This document shows, one piece after another, positions 36,079 through 47,684 of a stretch of DNA of 64,000 nt. The stretch is from assembly GCA_009760855.2 (NCBI GenBank), contig WPIO01000001.1, forward strand, positions 16,678,501 to 16,742,500, read 5' to 3'. This DNA is from Cristatella mucedo (Eukaryota > Bryozoa > Phylactolaemata > Cristatellidae). A program made the translations under genes and the position numbers. The notes under the pieces are model-generated. The model was not told the DNA's origin. It made no database searches and saw only the letters and a program-made list of their open reading frames with translations. Positions within the stretch are counted from its first letter, which is position 1. Every line of letters starts with the position of its first letter.

Positions 36079-36575
36079 GCTGAGTGAAAGCACGAGCAAG
36101 GCCCTTGAGTCGGCCGAAATTCTACTCTGCCCGATGAGAAGCGACCACCGCCACCTGTTCGTTCTCTTCTCTTTGCGGTTAATCTATCCCGAAGGGCACG
36201 ATCGGAGCTTCTAAATGCCTTTCTTCGTTTTGTCACGCATGTCTTTACACGACGTACGATAGGATTTTCCTCTTACGATGGTCGTCGTGGAAAAGCGATA
36301 CAGGTTGACCGTTGACCGACGCTTACTGAGCAGACGCGCCAGCACGGCGAACGACGAAGAGATGCGGCGGCGGCGGCACGATTAATCCGCACGCGGATCC
36401 GTCAGCGACGAAACTTAGCCGGAAAGAGCCAGAAACATAGCTACGCCACTACGCCACTTTAGTGCATAGACAACATGCCGATGAGACCCTGCCAACATGC
36501 CGAGAGGAGCACGGTGGCGCGAACTTCGCGCGCACGATGTCGTAACGAGCTTCGACGGAAGTGCCTACGTCCTCT

Positions 36576-36592
36576 CGGCGGCGGCAGCGGCA

Positions 36593-36627
<35 letters not shown>
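36576..36627. repeat. (GGC)n trinucleotide repeat
   Basis: About 17 GGC/AGC units. Depending on frame they would encode poly-Gly, poly-Ala or poly-Arg. The 173-codon frame containing it (36475-36996) has no other recognisable feature, so the tract is annotated as a repeat only. Confidence 0.97.
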
Positions 36628-36899
36628 TTTAGCTGGTGGGCGGAGCTGCGCAAGGGCATCGGCCGCTTGCTTCCGGCCACCGGGTGCCGATCGGCAGTGC
36701 TTCGCGGCCGTTCGTGGCCAGCGCTCTTGGTTGCGGGTTGGCTGACAGAGACGTGTGCAACGGACCCTTGCATAGCGCACAGCCTGCTGACGCCATTGCG
36801 GCGCTTGAAGACGCCGAATCGGGGTCAAAACGCTGCGTGCGGATGCTCTTTCTTCACGCGAGTCCGGGTCGCCCCCCGACTTCAGTTAGGGATTGGGAT

Positions 36900-37524
36900 C
36901 AAATTGAGATACTCAGAAATTAATATTTTCATAAGTTCTTACAAATTTAGGTCAGGTGCCAAATCGTCACACGCGAAAGTCGGCCTACCCGACTGACTTG
37001 TCACACTTGAGTCTCGCGTTTTTGTGCCATTAATGCACTTGATTCTACCTAAAACACTACTGTAAAGTTTTACCGGCATTTCGCAAACAAGAAGCATGCA
37101 CGGTTGGCTTTACAAAAGTCACATCAACTAAGCTGCCGACATTTATGTTGGTTGATGGAAGCATTCAAGCTCAGAATAAGTAAGCAAAGACTTCTGAAAT
37201 GATGTTGAGACCTAGAAGTAACGGGTTTTCATCACTGGTCACTACTGTTGCAATAACTACGTTATGCTTGTGTCTGCACAGACTTTGAGCCGGATGACCT
37301 TGAACCAGATGACCTTGAGTCGCTTGCCATCTATTGATCTCCATCGACAACATGCGACCAAAGCGATCGTGGCATGACCTGGAACTTGAAAACATTAGTC
37401 TCCTAAAATAACCTGTCACCCTCGTGTTTACTTTTAATCAGTCAGATGCTTAAGATTAAGTTACAGTAACGGGCCAATCGATTCGGGCTGATTACATGCG
37501 GACTGATCACATTGAGCAGTGATC
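36900..37524. other. Intergenic, no gene recognised
   Basis: Composition drops back to background. A short repeated motif GATGACCTTGA occurs at about 37295 and 37311. No coding support. Confidence 0.5.
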
Positions 37525-37700
37525 TCACCGTGATGGTGGCAAACTAGGTAAGGCGGTTGCTTTGCATGACTTCGTTCCCGAGGTTGTGGATTCGAATCCT
37601 GCGCTGGGTGATTCTTTATCGCCACTGCAAGCGGCGGTGATAGCAGTAAAGGCTCTTCTGTCGCTCTACAAAAATGGCTGTTAAATCAGCTGGTATTTTT
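37525..37700 (+). mobile_element. SINE2, near full length
   Basis: The best uninterrupted SINE2 copy: GATGGTGGCAAACTAGGTAA (box A region), GAGGTTGTGGATTCGAATCC (box B), CCACTGCAAGCGGCGGTGAT, AGGCTCTTCTGTCGCTC and GGCTGTTAAATCAGCTGG. No LINE B hairpin tail is present, so SINE2 must use a different partner or a worn end. Confidence 0.82.
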
Positions 37701-38425
37701 TATATTCTTACATCACCTCAGCAGCAGTTCCTCTGTCGTTATGTTAATATGTTTGATCCTCGATGGGAAATATGAAGATATCCCTACTCAAAAATCTGTA
37801 ATAAACGCGTAAATTAACCAACCGACAATGTAGGGCGTTTTTGGCCGACGGATCTATCAGTCGTGCGTATTAGGACTGTCTGGCTTACACTGCTTACTGG
37901 CAAATGACGAGAAAATACAGAGAAGATTGGTCCAACAGCCAAGTTACTAATAAGGATTTCTTTCAAAAGGGAAAAACATGTTAAAAATGAGGTCAGAAGT
38001 TTTGACGATCTACTCATACAAGGGCAGCATTACAAAATGATTTGGCAAATAACGTCTTAACCGGAAGAACACCGTAAGCAGCATATCTAAAAATACAAAA
38101 TCCACGATATTGACATCACACGCGACTTGTGCCACAACTTGATGAACCTTGATACATCTAGCTACATGCTTGCAGCTGAATGAGGTACATGCTTGTCAAC
38201 AGCTTCATTCACCATGTAGCGGTTTACTTTGTAAATTCCATAACTCGGCGATTACTTGACAGATAAACGTGAATTTCAATTGTAAGTTCAGCTCTGGCTC
38301 TGCACCGCTGTACGAGTTTCTTCTGATTTTGGCTCGATAAGTTTGGCTAGCTGCAGCACAAGGATCAGTCTCGACGAATGGCTAGTGGCAGCATGCTCAA
38401 TAAACAACAAGAATAACACGATTAT
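37701..38425. other. Intergenic, no gene recognised
   Basis: No supported feature. A 67-codon minus-strand frame at 37814-38017 has no recognisable motif. Confidence 0.5.
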
Positions 38426-38427
38426 AT

Positions 38428-38510
38428 AATAATAATAATGCACTTAATAAAAGCACCCTCAGAGAACTTAATCTCTTTCTAGGCGCTTCGCATTTGCTGC
38501 AAAGGGAAGC
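38428..38510 (-). mobile_element. LINE B tail fragment
   Basis: ATAATAATAATGCAC then AGCACCCTCAGAGAACTTAA, CTCTTTCTAGGCGCTTCGC and TTTGCTGCAAAGG: an intact minus-strand family B tail with its TTA-type microsatellite. Confidence 0.85.
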
Positions 38511-38523
38511 GCGATTGAATGGT

Positions 38524-38592
38524 GAGTAAATATCCTGTGCTCTAGCGAGTAAATATCCTGTGCTCTAGCGAGTAAATATCCTGTGCTCTAGT
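38524..38592 (+). repeat. 23-bp tandem triplication
   Basis: GAGTAAATATCCTGTGCTCT plus AGC occurs three times in tandem; the last unit differs only at its last base. It lies just beyond the LINE B tail. Confidence 0.96.
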
Positions 38593-38799
38593 GAGTAAAA
38601 GTAGGGCAGTGCATACTGCGGCCCATGAGCGGCTGCTGCTTCTGATGCTGCGAAAGGCTAATGGCGCTTGGAGCAACGCACTTCAAGCGGGAAAAAAGCA
38701 ACTCACTTCATGTCGAATAACAAAAAACTGAAAATCATCCATCGCTGAGTGAGGAGGGCGACCATAGAAGTGCGTAGCATGGAGCTAGCAGCGCAATAA

Positions 38800-39232
38800 G
38801 TCTGGAAATGAATTGGCATAGTCTATAAGTAGGAAATGTGTCCTCGATCCACTAGACTCGTGGAATTGAGTTCCACAGTCTACGATCCTTACAGGCAAGC
38901 TTTTGCAGCCTTCTGTGGTCTTTAAGCGCTGCGCTGCCTTGAGAGAACTAATCTGGGGCCAAGGCTAAAGTGGTGCAGCAGTTCAGGTACGTATTGCAAA
39001 ACCGGCCCGCGGAGAGCCTGGTAAGTCAGAGTACAATTTTCACTTTATACTCGCTGATCACTTGGAAGCTTCATTCAGCAAATGGTCACGTGGCTGTATT
39101 TCAAGGATTTAAGACCAACCTAGCAGCTTTATCCTGAACCAGCGATGGAGCCGATTGCTTTATCTTCGGTAACCCTGTCAATCCTGATCTACTGCGTACT
39201 TGCCCAGAGACATCCATGAGCGAATAATATGA
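38800..39232 (-). mobile_element. LINE family A fragment
   Basis: Reverse complement matches the C-terminal region of family A: the ACTGTGGAACTC segment of the RLWNSL block (plus orientation GAGTTCCACAGTCTA), the AAAGACC-type segment before it, and farther 5' the AGGCTCT / CCACAAG blocks. Strongly eroded. Confidence 0.7.
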
Positions 39233-39236
39233 TAAT

Positions 39237-41480
39237 AATTATCACACGGTATTTATAAAGCGCTCTAAGAGATTTAATTTTTCTAAGACCTCAACTATGC
39301 TCGATAGGAAGCATACCAGTTGTTAGCAATGAAATGCACAATGTAATCACTTATAAATAACTGTATAAACTTTCTCAATGGCAAATTAAATGCTGCAAGG
39401 GCAATGTGAGTTTGTAGCTTCTGTTTAAATGTGACCAAGTCGCTAACCGTCGAAACCTCAATAATGAGGGCACTCCCTGTTTTCGGAGCAGAATAACCGA
39501 AGATATGGTCTCAAAAGAATTTGCGGTAATCTTGAAGTACAGCCGGGCAACTTCAGTTAGAAGAGTGGGTGAATTTAAAAATGAGCATTTGAAAAGCGGA
39601 AGTCAGTGCACTGCTTGATGAAGAGCCAATGCAGGTTTTGAGAAATGATGTAATGTGGAAGTGGTGGCGTTCACTACCGACAAGCCTAGACAAGAAGAGT
39701 TTTGCAGCAAACTAAATACTCTCTTACTGCACAGGCAGAAGGAGGATCTGCAAGAGGATCATGGAGGAGCAGGAGGATCTGCAGGAGGATCATGGAGGAG
39801 CAGGAGGATCTGCAGGAGGATCATGGAGGAGCAGGAGGATCTGCAGGAGGATCATGGAGGAGCAGGAGGATTTGCAGGAGGATCGTGGAGGAGCAGGAGG
39901 ATTTGCAGGAGGATCGTGGAGGAGCAGGAGGATCTGCAGGAGGATCATGGAGGAGCAGGAGGATCTGCAGGTGGATCATGGAGGAGCAGGAGGATCTGCA
40001 GGAGGATCATGGAGGAGCAGGAGGATCTGCAGGAGGATCATGGAGGAGCAGGAGGATCTGCAGGAGGATCATGGAGGAGCAGGAGGATCTGCAGGAGGAT
40101 CATGGAGGAGCAGGAGGATTTGCAGGAGGATCGTGGAGGAGCAAGAGGATTTGCAGGAGGATCGTGGAGGAGCAGGAGGATCTGCAGGAGGATCATGGAG
40201 GAGCAGGAGGATCTGCAGGAGGATCATGGAGGAGCAGGAGGATCTGCAGGAGGATCATGGAGGAGCAAGAGGATTTGCAGGAGGATCGTGGAGGAGCAGG
40301 AGGATCTGCAGGAGGATCATGGAGGAGCAGGAGGATCTGCAGGAGGATCATGGAGGAGGAGGAGGATCTGCAGGAGGATCATGGAGGAGCAAGAGGATTT
40401 GCAGGAGGATCGTGGAGGAGCAGGAGGATCTGCAGGAGGATCGTGGAGGAGCAGGAGGATCTGCAGGTGGATCATGGAGGAGCAGGAGGATCTGCAGGAG
40501 GATCATGGAGGAGCAGGAGGATCTGCAGGAGGATCATGGAGGAGCAAGAGGATCTGCAGGAGGATCGTGGAGGAGCAGGAGGATCTGCAGGAGGATCATG
40601 GAGGAGCAAGAGGATTTGCAGGAGGATCGTGGAGGAGCAGGAGGATCTGCAGGAGGATCGTGGAGGAGCAGGAGGATCTGCAGGTGGATCATGGAGGAGC
40701 AAGAGGATCTGCAGGGGGATCGTGGAGGAGCAGAAGGATCTGCAGAAAGATCATGGAAGAAGAGGACGATTTGCAGGAGGATCATGGAAGAGCAGGAGGA
40801 TCTGCAGGAGGATCGTGGATTAGCAGGAGGATCTGCAGGAGGATCATGGAAGGGCAGGAGGATTTGCAGGAGGATCATGATGGAGCAGGAGGATCTGCAG
40901 GAGGATCGTGGAGGATCATGGAGGAGCAGGAGGATCTGCAGGAGAATCGTGGATTAGCAGGAGGATCTGCAATAGGATCATGGAGGAGCAGGAGGATCTG
41001 CAGGAGGATCATGGAGGAGCAGGATGATCCGCGAAATACATCAGAGGCAGCAGGCAGTCTAAAAGGCTACTTGAAAAAGTTTGGCACTGTTTTCCTTCTC
41101 TGACCAGGCACGAATCTTTTGCCTGGTGAGTAGCTGAAAACAGGCAAAGTTGACTTAAGGAGCAGATTTGGTCATCAAATAAAGGGCTGCTTTGGAGCAG
41201 GAAATGCCGAGTTGATTGCGGACGCTACAGGAGACATACTGCCCTAGCCAAGTTGGAGGGCTAGGCTGTTCAATTTCTGAGTAACACCGTATTTGCTGAT
41301 AACTAGTAAGATGGTTTATATAGTTTTTCAATTTGTTATCAGCTAAGCTAGTCTTGCAGTTATTAACAATCTGATCACTGATAGGGATTGAAAGTTGTGA
41401 TTGCTTGTGGAAGTGATACTCTTAAATAGGACTTTTTTAATTCTCAACGTCATTCAAGAGGAAATACAGAGTAAGAAGAC
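39237..41480 (-). mobile_element. LINE family B copy containing a minisatellite
   Basis: The 3' end (39237-39295) is a worn hairpin tail with AAT repeats. 39420-39740 matches the same stretch of the minus-strand copy at 10690-11080 (for example GCTTGATGAAGAGCCAATGC against GCTTGATTGAAAGCCAGTGC). After the minisatellite, homology resumes at about 41100-41270 (GCAGATTTGGTCATC-TAAAG, then CCAAGTTGGAGGGC). The intervening 1.3 kb is absent from other copies, so the array arose inside this LINE. Confidence 0.75.
39742..41032 (+). repeat. 31-bp minisatellite, about 41 units
   Basis: Each unit has two related halves: GGAGGATCTGCA and GGAGGATCATGG followed by AGGAGCA. Common variants are TTTGC for TCTGC, CGTGG for CATGG, CAAGAGG for CAGGAGG and GGTGG for GGAGG; they recur in blocks, suggesting higher-order duplication. 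Units degrade towards 41030 (for example GGATTAGCA and partial units at 40900). A 31-bp period with no stop leaves all three plus-strand frames open for 370-480 codons; each reads the same 31-residue cycle (EEQEDLQEDHGGAGGSAGGS, then WRSRRICRRIM). This is a property of the repeat, not evidence of a gene. Confidence 0.97.
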
Positions 41481-41484
41481 TTGA

Positions 41485-44215
41485 CGATGGTCCACTTATT
41501 AAGTGCAAAAAGTGCTAAATCCTGTTCGGCGTTTAGTGTTTCCTCCGAGTTGAGGTTCAATGTAACTGTTTCCAAGCGTAAGAAAGTTTTCAGAGCTAGG
41601 AATTAATTTCTGCAATACAGGAGTTCAATTAATCTTTCGCAGTAGCTAACTTGTGAATTCTCTTAAGCTGCATGTCGTCGGCATAGGTATAATGACAAGC
41701 GCCGTGGGTCAAAGTTACTATCTTGTGATAACTTGCAGATTTGCATTTGCTGCAGCGACATTACCTCTTATCACTGATATTGAACACGCCTTGGTAGGCC
41801 TCTCTTTGGTCAGCAATAGACATTCACAAATAAAATCTGCCCGTGATTCTTCACCGGGCTTAGTATACAGTTTACATTTTTTAAAGATGGGCAGATGATC
41901 TATGCACTCCGTGCACGCAATTCCGAGCTGATTCGATCTCCGGCGCTGACGAATAAATGTCATAAAATAAGATTTATGTTCGTTTTATAAGAAAAGGATT
42001 ATGTGTAATTTCGAAATACTTTTTCATTTTTCCTCCTATATAGAATTTGCGCCATTAATTAAGAAATCGAAGTTTGACCGCCTGTGGGGCGGGTTACTTG
42101 CATTATTTTGCATGCTTATCTAAGCAGCATGTCGTGCATGCCACTAAATATTCGCCATGTTGTTCTGCTGCAGTAAGTTGCAAAGCAACTGGATAGTGAT
42201 TTTGTTATATTAGTTCGCTAAAAAAGGCTAATTATTATTCTTATAATTCACCGCAAGCCGACGACGACAAAGAGCGTCCTCACCTCTCGAAATTTCGACA
42301 CATGTCCTAATGGAACCAACTTGAAATAAAAAAATTGCTTCACATATATGAAGTACAACTCACTAAACATCAATTTATAAGGTCTTGCGTAAAATCTTGT
42401 ACATAGACCAAGATATCAGGCTCAAAGTGATTATACAGGCGCTCCACAAGGATCAGGTTGTCAACTGTCTCATACTACTGATAGAACTAGAAGAATTGAA
42501 GAAAGGTAATCACGTGATCTGCATTGATCAGAAGGTTACTGTATATGCACAGCAGAGCAGTGTCTGTGAAATAGTTGACTGCTAATCCAGATAGGATGCT
42601 AGCAAGATCCAATAAGCTAATGTAATAATTGAACTGTGAGCCACATGCGTTAAAGAGTCTTGGAGAAGGAAAGACAGAGCAGTTAGGGGACGGAGTAAAT
42701 CCTCAGTTCAATCTAAAATCCTTGCATACGAGCGGTTGCAAGATGGAAGACAGTGAAAATTAGCGAATTTGAATTATCTATCCGCGTCAAGGCTATTCCT
42801 CAGTAGACTGCCGACTAAGGCTTACCTAGTAAAGCTTATCTTACCTACTGAGCCTTATCAGTGTGTCCCGACTTTTTTGATGACAATTTTAACCCTACGT
42901 CTGTTATTACTTACCTTCTTTATGCCAGCCATATACCAAAGGGGTTGTGTGCGGTGATGCACATGTCTTGCAGTAAGAGGCGTGAACTCCTCAAGGAAGA
43001 TTACTACCCTCGTGTCGTAGCATAGCATCAGAAAGAAGGTCGGTAGAAGGGTACAGGTCGTATAGAGGCAAAGCAGAGTTTTACTGCGAGCTGCATAAAT
43101 GTCAAGCTACTTAAGGTGTCTAGACTTACCAGCCATTTTGGATGCTGAAACAGAAAGAAATTTTAAAGAAAAATGAAACTTGCGTAAGATCAGTTGAGCA
43201 GAAAGGGAAAACAATAGAGACCAATAGGGTACGTACGCACGAGAGAATTTTGTCTGAAAGACTGCGGCCTTTTACAAGTGTAATGTATCGAACGTAAGCA
43301 TGAAGGCAAAAAAATTGGACGTCACCAGGCGGTGACAACGCTTTTCTACGAACAAGCGGAAATAGTGAGCAGCCAAGGAAGGAGATGCGCTGAAATGTAG
43401 ATTCTCATTATAGCAGCGACCTAGAAAAGCTAAAATTAGAACGACCGTGAAAAGGTATTAGCGCAATCGCATGTCAAACGCTAATTGGAAATGCCATGCA
43501 ATTATGCGTCGCGTCGCGAGGAGGAGTGAAAAGCTGAGAAGCATTAAGACTATTACGTAATTGTCACAGACGCAGCGACGCTGCTTCGCAGGCATTCATT
43601 CTAGAGCATTCGGAAATATTGATGCGGTCTCTAGTTCGTCTCTTTGAAACGGAGCGGTTCGTGATACGAGCTCTGGATTCCGAGCGCCTACGGTCAGGTC
43701 CTGCTGACCACCTCCGTCTGCCAGTCAGCGACGTATTCCCGTCGCACACGCGCCTTGGCAGCTGTATTAGGAGTAAGCCTCGAGGAGACCCATCTTAAAA
43801 CCGAGGTCCGTCACGTGCCCTGCTTTATATTCCTGCGAACCAAGTTTACTCAAGATTATAAATTCATTCTGCTGCGATTCAGTGCGATCCCAAAATGCTC
43901 ACCGTGCAAAGCTCTAATGACGACTGTATGCTTGACAAGCACTGTGTGTAGAGTGTGTCTGTCAATTTCATGCCTTCAACTCTCACGGTCTCGAAAAATA
44001 GAATGCGCGGGTAACGGTCATATTACTGGCAAGCTCCACCAATAGCAGAGCTGTAAAGTGCTTTGCACAGTACACATTTCTCAGGAGCGCGAGGGCGAAG
44101 CGCAGCAAGAATCATCAGCGGACGTACTGTACACGCGGCTATAAAGAATTTTAAATCATTATTAGTCTTCGTGCAACTTGGCTTTGCGTAGTCACAGATA
44201 ATCATTGGTATCGCG
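41485..44215. other. Intergenic, no gene recognised
   Basis: No domain-bearing frame. All frames are under 100 codons and no SINE or LINE could be aligned by eye. From about 43560 to 43760 the sequence becomes CpG-richer. Confidence 0.5.
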
Positions 44216-44252
44216 GTGTGCGTGCGTGCGCGCGCGTGTGCGTGTGCTTGTG
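44216..44252. repeat. (GTGC)n/(GC)n/(GT)n microsatellite
   Basis: GTGTGCGTGCGTGCGCGCGC followed by GTGTGCGTGTGC: alternating purine-pyrimidine. Confidence 0.93.
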
Positions 44253-44254
44253 TT

Positions 44255-45100
44255 ATGAATAATTCTGAATTCTAGGCACTTCTCGCGCCATTAACTTACG
44301 GCAGTCCGATTTGGGATGCCGCATATTCTGTGACCATTCGCGAATCGGTTCGATAAATGCAGGTCGTCTACAAAACAGAAAATGGGCTCGCGCGCAGACG
44401 CTGATGTCGATGTCTCAAGCATCGGCGGTGCTTTCCAGTGCGCTGTGCCATGTGCATGGGTACTTGTGTGCATTGTATGCTGCTGCTCCTGCGATCGACG
44501 ATCGGGGCAGACGCGCTTCAAGCTACTACTTCCGCTCGCTTCGCCGTTCGTTCGGTGGCGGCCGTGGGCTGCAGCGTTTTCACCGCTCGCGCTGTCGAAG
44601 AGCGGAAGCAAAAGCAAACTCGTTTGACCGCTGCCGCTCTTCGAGAGCCGACGAAGTCACGAGACCGCCGAGCACGAGCCTCTTGACGCCGACAGCTGTG
44701 CAAGGCCCCGCTGGAGAGTTTTCGACATGTGAAGCGCCCCCTGTCAAGTGCTCTAGGCTAGGAATTGCGTCGTGCAATCTTGCTTTTACGCAAGGTGGAG
44801 CGGTGCACGCACGTACAGCAGCTTCGATCGATGAATTGAATCCGTTTGAATTACCTTGGTGCCCGCTGCTAGGCAACAGTAGCCGCCGTCAGACGGTGAA
44901 CGAGGGTGCCCTTTTTTGAGCTAGCGGCTCAGGGCACATACAATTAGTATCGAGCGGAACTGTAAGAACGAGAATCGCTCGCGACGCTTTCACAAAAAGC
45001 TCAACCGCCGGGTCTTAGGCTCCGTCGCTCACTCTTTTAGCTTCTTCCAACCCATAATGGGCTCCGGCCCTATACAAAATACTCCCCAATCAGGCTTCGC
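44255..45100. other. CpG-richer block with an unassigned 202-codon frame
   Basis: A plus-strand frame at 44311-44919 is open for 202 codons, but two other plus frames and two minus frames are open across the same GC-rich stretch. No motif, signal peptide or splice site was convincing, so no gene is called. Confidence 0.4.
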
Positions 45101-45104
45101 GTGG

Positions 45105-45540
45105 TTGGTACCACCGGCTGGTCTGGCTAAAGTTTGTTTTTAGCCATGCCTCTAGCCAGCCTTAGATCCTTTGGTGCCTTCAGTTCATTTGCTCCCAAAG
45201 CCTAGAATTCTGCTCTCGACTGAAGTCACCACGTCCCGTACTTATTTATATACTAATATAATTCATTTGTAGATCATCCTAGGAGAACGTGATCTACATC
45301 CAGGGGCTTCACATATGCCGCAGGTCTCGAGCCCACGACCTCGGTCATCAATAGCAAGCACCTTAGCCCCTTCATTTAATTAGAAGCAAAAACCCCACCT
45401 GTTCAACAAAACATTTGCTGTGTCCATGAGAGGTGTCCTCTATGTGCTAATGCTTGCTAGCACTATGAATGTTATCACTGAAAAGTTGCCGTGCTTTCTT
45501 TAGAGTACATTAAAGTGCTCAGCAAGAAATTTAGTCGTCG
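45105..45540 (+). mobile_element. LINE family B fragment split by SINE1
   Basis: Left piece 45105-45245 (CTCCCAAAGCCTAGAATTCT, GACTGAAGTCACCACGTCCC) and right piece 45373-45540 (ACCTGTTCAACAAAACATTT, GCTGTGTCCATGAG, then a worn tail AGTGCTCAGCAAGAAATTTA) are consecutive in an intact family B copy such as 1525-1835. A minus-strand SINE1 separates them. Confidence 0.78.
45258..45372 (-). mobile_element. SINE1 nested in LINE B
   Basis: AATTCATTTGTAGATCATCC (tail, diverged), ATCCAGGGGCTTCACATATG, GGTCTCGAGCCCACGACC (box B) and CACCTTAGCCCCT (box A, truncated). Inserted into the family B fragment. Confidence 0.82.
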
Positions 45541-45799
45541 TTTAGAAGTTAAAGAGCTGCACAAACGCCTCGTTATTACAACGAATGCCAGAAAGCGATG
45601 AAAGCCCAGAAACAGGAGCACCGCCGGTGACACTTCCAACCGCTTGCAACACACTGCTGCGCCTCATTTGGCGTTTAACGTGTATGCGTGCTCGCGTGCT
45701 TTTCGACTTCAAACTCCGCCGTGCGCTGTTCCCCAGACTCGAAGCGTCGATCTTGATCTGTGGGAAAGAAAAAAGCAGAATTCGCGGGAAATTCCAATC

Positions 45800-45944
45800 A
45801 GCGGTCGAGAGAGATATAAAGAGATAGAGAGAGGGAGAGAGCAAGAGGGAGAGAGAGAGAGAGAGAGAGACAGATGGAGAAAGTAAGGAAGATGGAGAAA
45901 GAGAAAGAAAGACGAAGAGAGAGAGAGAGAGTGAGAGAGAGCGA

Positions 45945-45979
<35 letters not shown>

Positions 45980-46141
45980 GAAGGGAGAAAGAGGGATAGA
46001 GAAAGGAAGAGGGAGAGAGAAAGAGAGGGAGAGAGTGAGAGACGAAGGGGGAGGGAGAGAGGGAGATGGAGGGAAAGAAGGAGAGAGAGAGAGAGAGAGA
46101 CGGAGGGAAGAGGGAGAGAGATAGAGAGAGAGAGAGAGAAA
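45800..46141. repeat. (GA)n/(GGA)n low-complexity tract
   Basis: GA repeats mixed with GGGA, GAAA and GATA units over about 340 bases. Ser/Leu-rich minus-strand frames here are artefacts of the repeat. Confidence 0.97.
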
Positions 46142-46592
46142 TTCGAGTTGAGACAGTAGTATCTAGCAAGCTGGAAAGGGAGGAAAGTGCGGCGGTTCAG
46201 GCCGGCTAAATGCAGCACTTTCTGGGTCGTCGATAGGCAACGCCGGCAGCGGCTGCGAAGTGCTCAAATAGCCAAAAGCGTAAGAGCGATGGGGGGTGGT
46301 GATCGAACCTCCGTGCTGGGGGTGGGGCGGCTTGAGCTAGTATGGCGCATGCTAGAGCTCTCCCTGCTCTATCGGGAGGGCACTCTCAACCGTCGCCCCG
46401 CCTCCGGAGCGGAGCGATGCGAGCGTCGTCTCGGTGCGACTTCTCGCGCCCAGGCGGGAGGGGTGACCAGGCGGTCAGGCGGCTAGTGGCCTGCCTCCAC
46501 AATCGATCCGAGGGAGCATGCCGTGCTCGCATTCTAGCGCGAGCCGCCTCCCAGCCTGTAACTCTCCTCTTAACTGGTCAACGTCACCACAT

Positions 46593-46672
46593 CCGCCGCC
46601 GCCGCCTTCGCCGCCGCCGCCTCCGCCGCCTCCGCCGCCTCCACTGGCGCCGCCTTCGCCTACTCGACAGCC
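46593..46672. repeat. (CCG)n trinucleotide repeat
   Basis: CCG units mixed with CTC and TTC codons, about 80 bases. Confidence 0.92.
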
Positions 46673-47439
46673 GCCTTGAGGCAAACTTCTCCGCCGCGCC
46701 GCTCCGGCATAGTGCCTCAGGAGCGTGCGGTTAAATATGATGGGCTCCTTAACGCAGCTTAAATTGATTGCCGGCACTCGGTACCCGCTCCGGCTCCTTA
46801 ATGAAAGGCCACTTAAGGTGATCCGTTCCACCTGTCGCCCGAACGGCGGGCAAGTTGCATCTTCTGCGAGACCTCCTCCTCCTCCTCCTCCTCCTCCTTT
46901 TTGAGCCCGTCTCCATGCGTGAGCGCAGAGCCAGAGCAGCCGACGGGGCGAGCGGTCCGCGCAGCGGCTGGTGCATCTGGCCCCTATTCGCTCTGCTGCG
47001 TTCACCTCGGACCTCGGCTCAATTTTCCAGCTCCACGCCGCCCCCCCCCCACCAAGCGCTCGAGCGCCTCTGCGAACGCACGCCCTGGATCTGCAGCCCA
47101 GCCTACTAATCGCACTTCTTCTCAGCCGCGACGACGGGACTAGATTTCGTTCGCCTCCGGCTGCCGGACGCTCACTTTCAGGCTCCCGCGGCCTTCGCAT
47201 TTCGCACCGCATTACTCCGCAGCAGGAGGGCAGAGTCCTGCTGCGAAGGCGTCGCTGCGAGCAGATGAGCGAGCGAGCGAGCCGGCGGCCTCCCGTCGGT
47301 GGGAGTGCGAGCTCAAAGAGCCGTCGCATTTCGTCCCCGTCGCCAGGATGTCGCGGCGACCACCTCGCCCAGCGTTGCCCGGACGGCGACATCGCGCTCA
47401 GTTTCGCTGCGTCTATTGGTCGCGCATGACGAAGTGCAC

Positions 47440-47440
<1 letters not shown>

Positions 47441-47507
<67 letters not shown>
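47441..47507. repeat. (AGGC)n tetranucleotide repeat
   Basis: About 16.75 uninterrupted AGGC units; their uniformity suggests a young, probably polymorphic array. Confidence 0.98.
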
Positions 47508-47508
<1 letters not shown>

Positions 47509-47535
47509 AGAGATGCGCACCGCCAGGCGGAGGAA

Positions 47536-47684
47536 ATGGCACGGCGCCGCATTGAAGCGCCGGCGCTGGCGCGGAGCGAGCTCTCGTCGCTCAGCGCCGG
47601 CGCCGGATCGCGGCAGATGCGCGGCGGCGGCGGCGTGCTAGCGGAGCCAGGGAAACGGACGGACTCGCCCTCGTCGCGGAGGAG
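47536..47684 (+). CDS. Weak candidate first coding exon
   Basis: An ATG in good context (GGAAATGGC, A at -3 and G at +4) opens a frame that reaches a strong splice donor, GAG|GTGAGC, at 47684/47685 after 49 codons and two bases. The predicted start is MARRRIEAPALARSELSSL, followed by Ser, Gly and Arg-rich sequence without a domain. There is no matching acceptor or downstream exon that I can identify, and GC-rich DNA gives such frames by chance. It is recorded only because start context and donor coincide. Confidence 0.2.

Noticed and set aside
39655-41103. Three very long plus-strand open frames (370-480 codons)
   Set aside because: All three read the same 31-bp minisatellite; openness follows from a stop-free unit whose length is not a multiple of three.
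44311-44919. 202-codon frame as a gene
   Set aside because: Several frames on both strands are open in the same GC-rich stretch, with no motif and no promoter or splice support.
46475-47542. 355-codon minus-strand frame
   Set aside because: Composed of a CAGG-repeat translation (LPAC cycle), poly-Gly from CCG repeats and Arg-rich GC filler; no domain.
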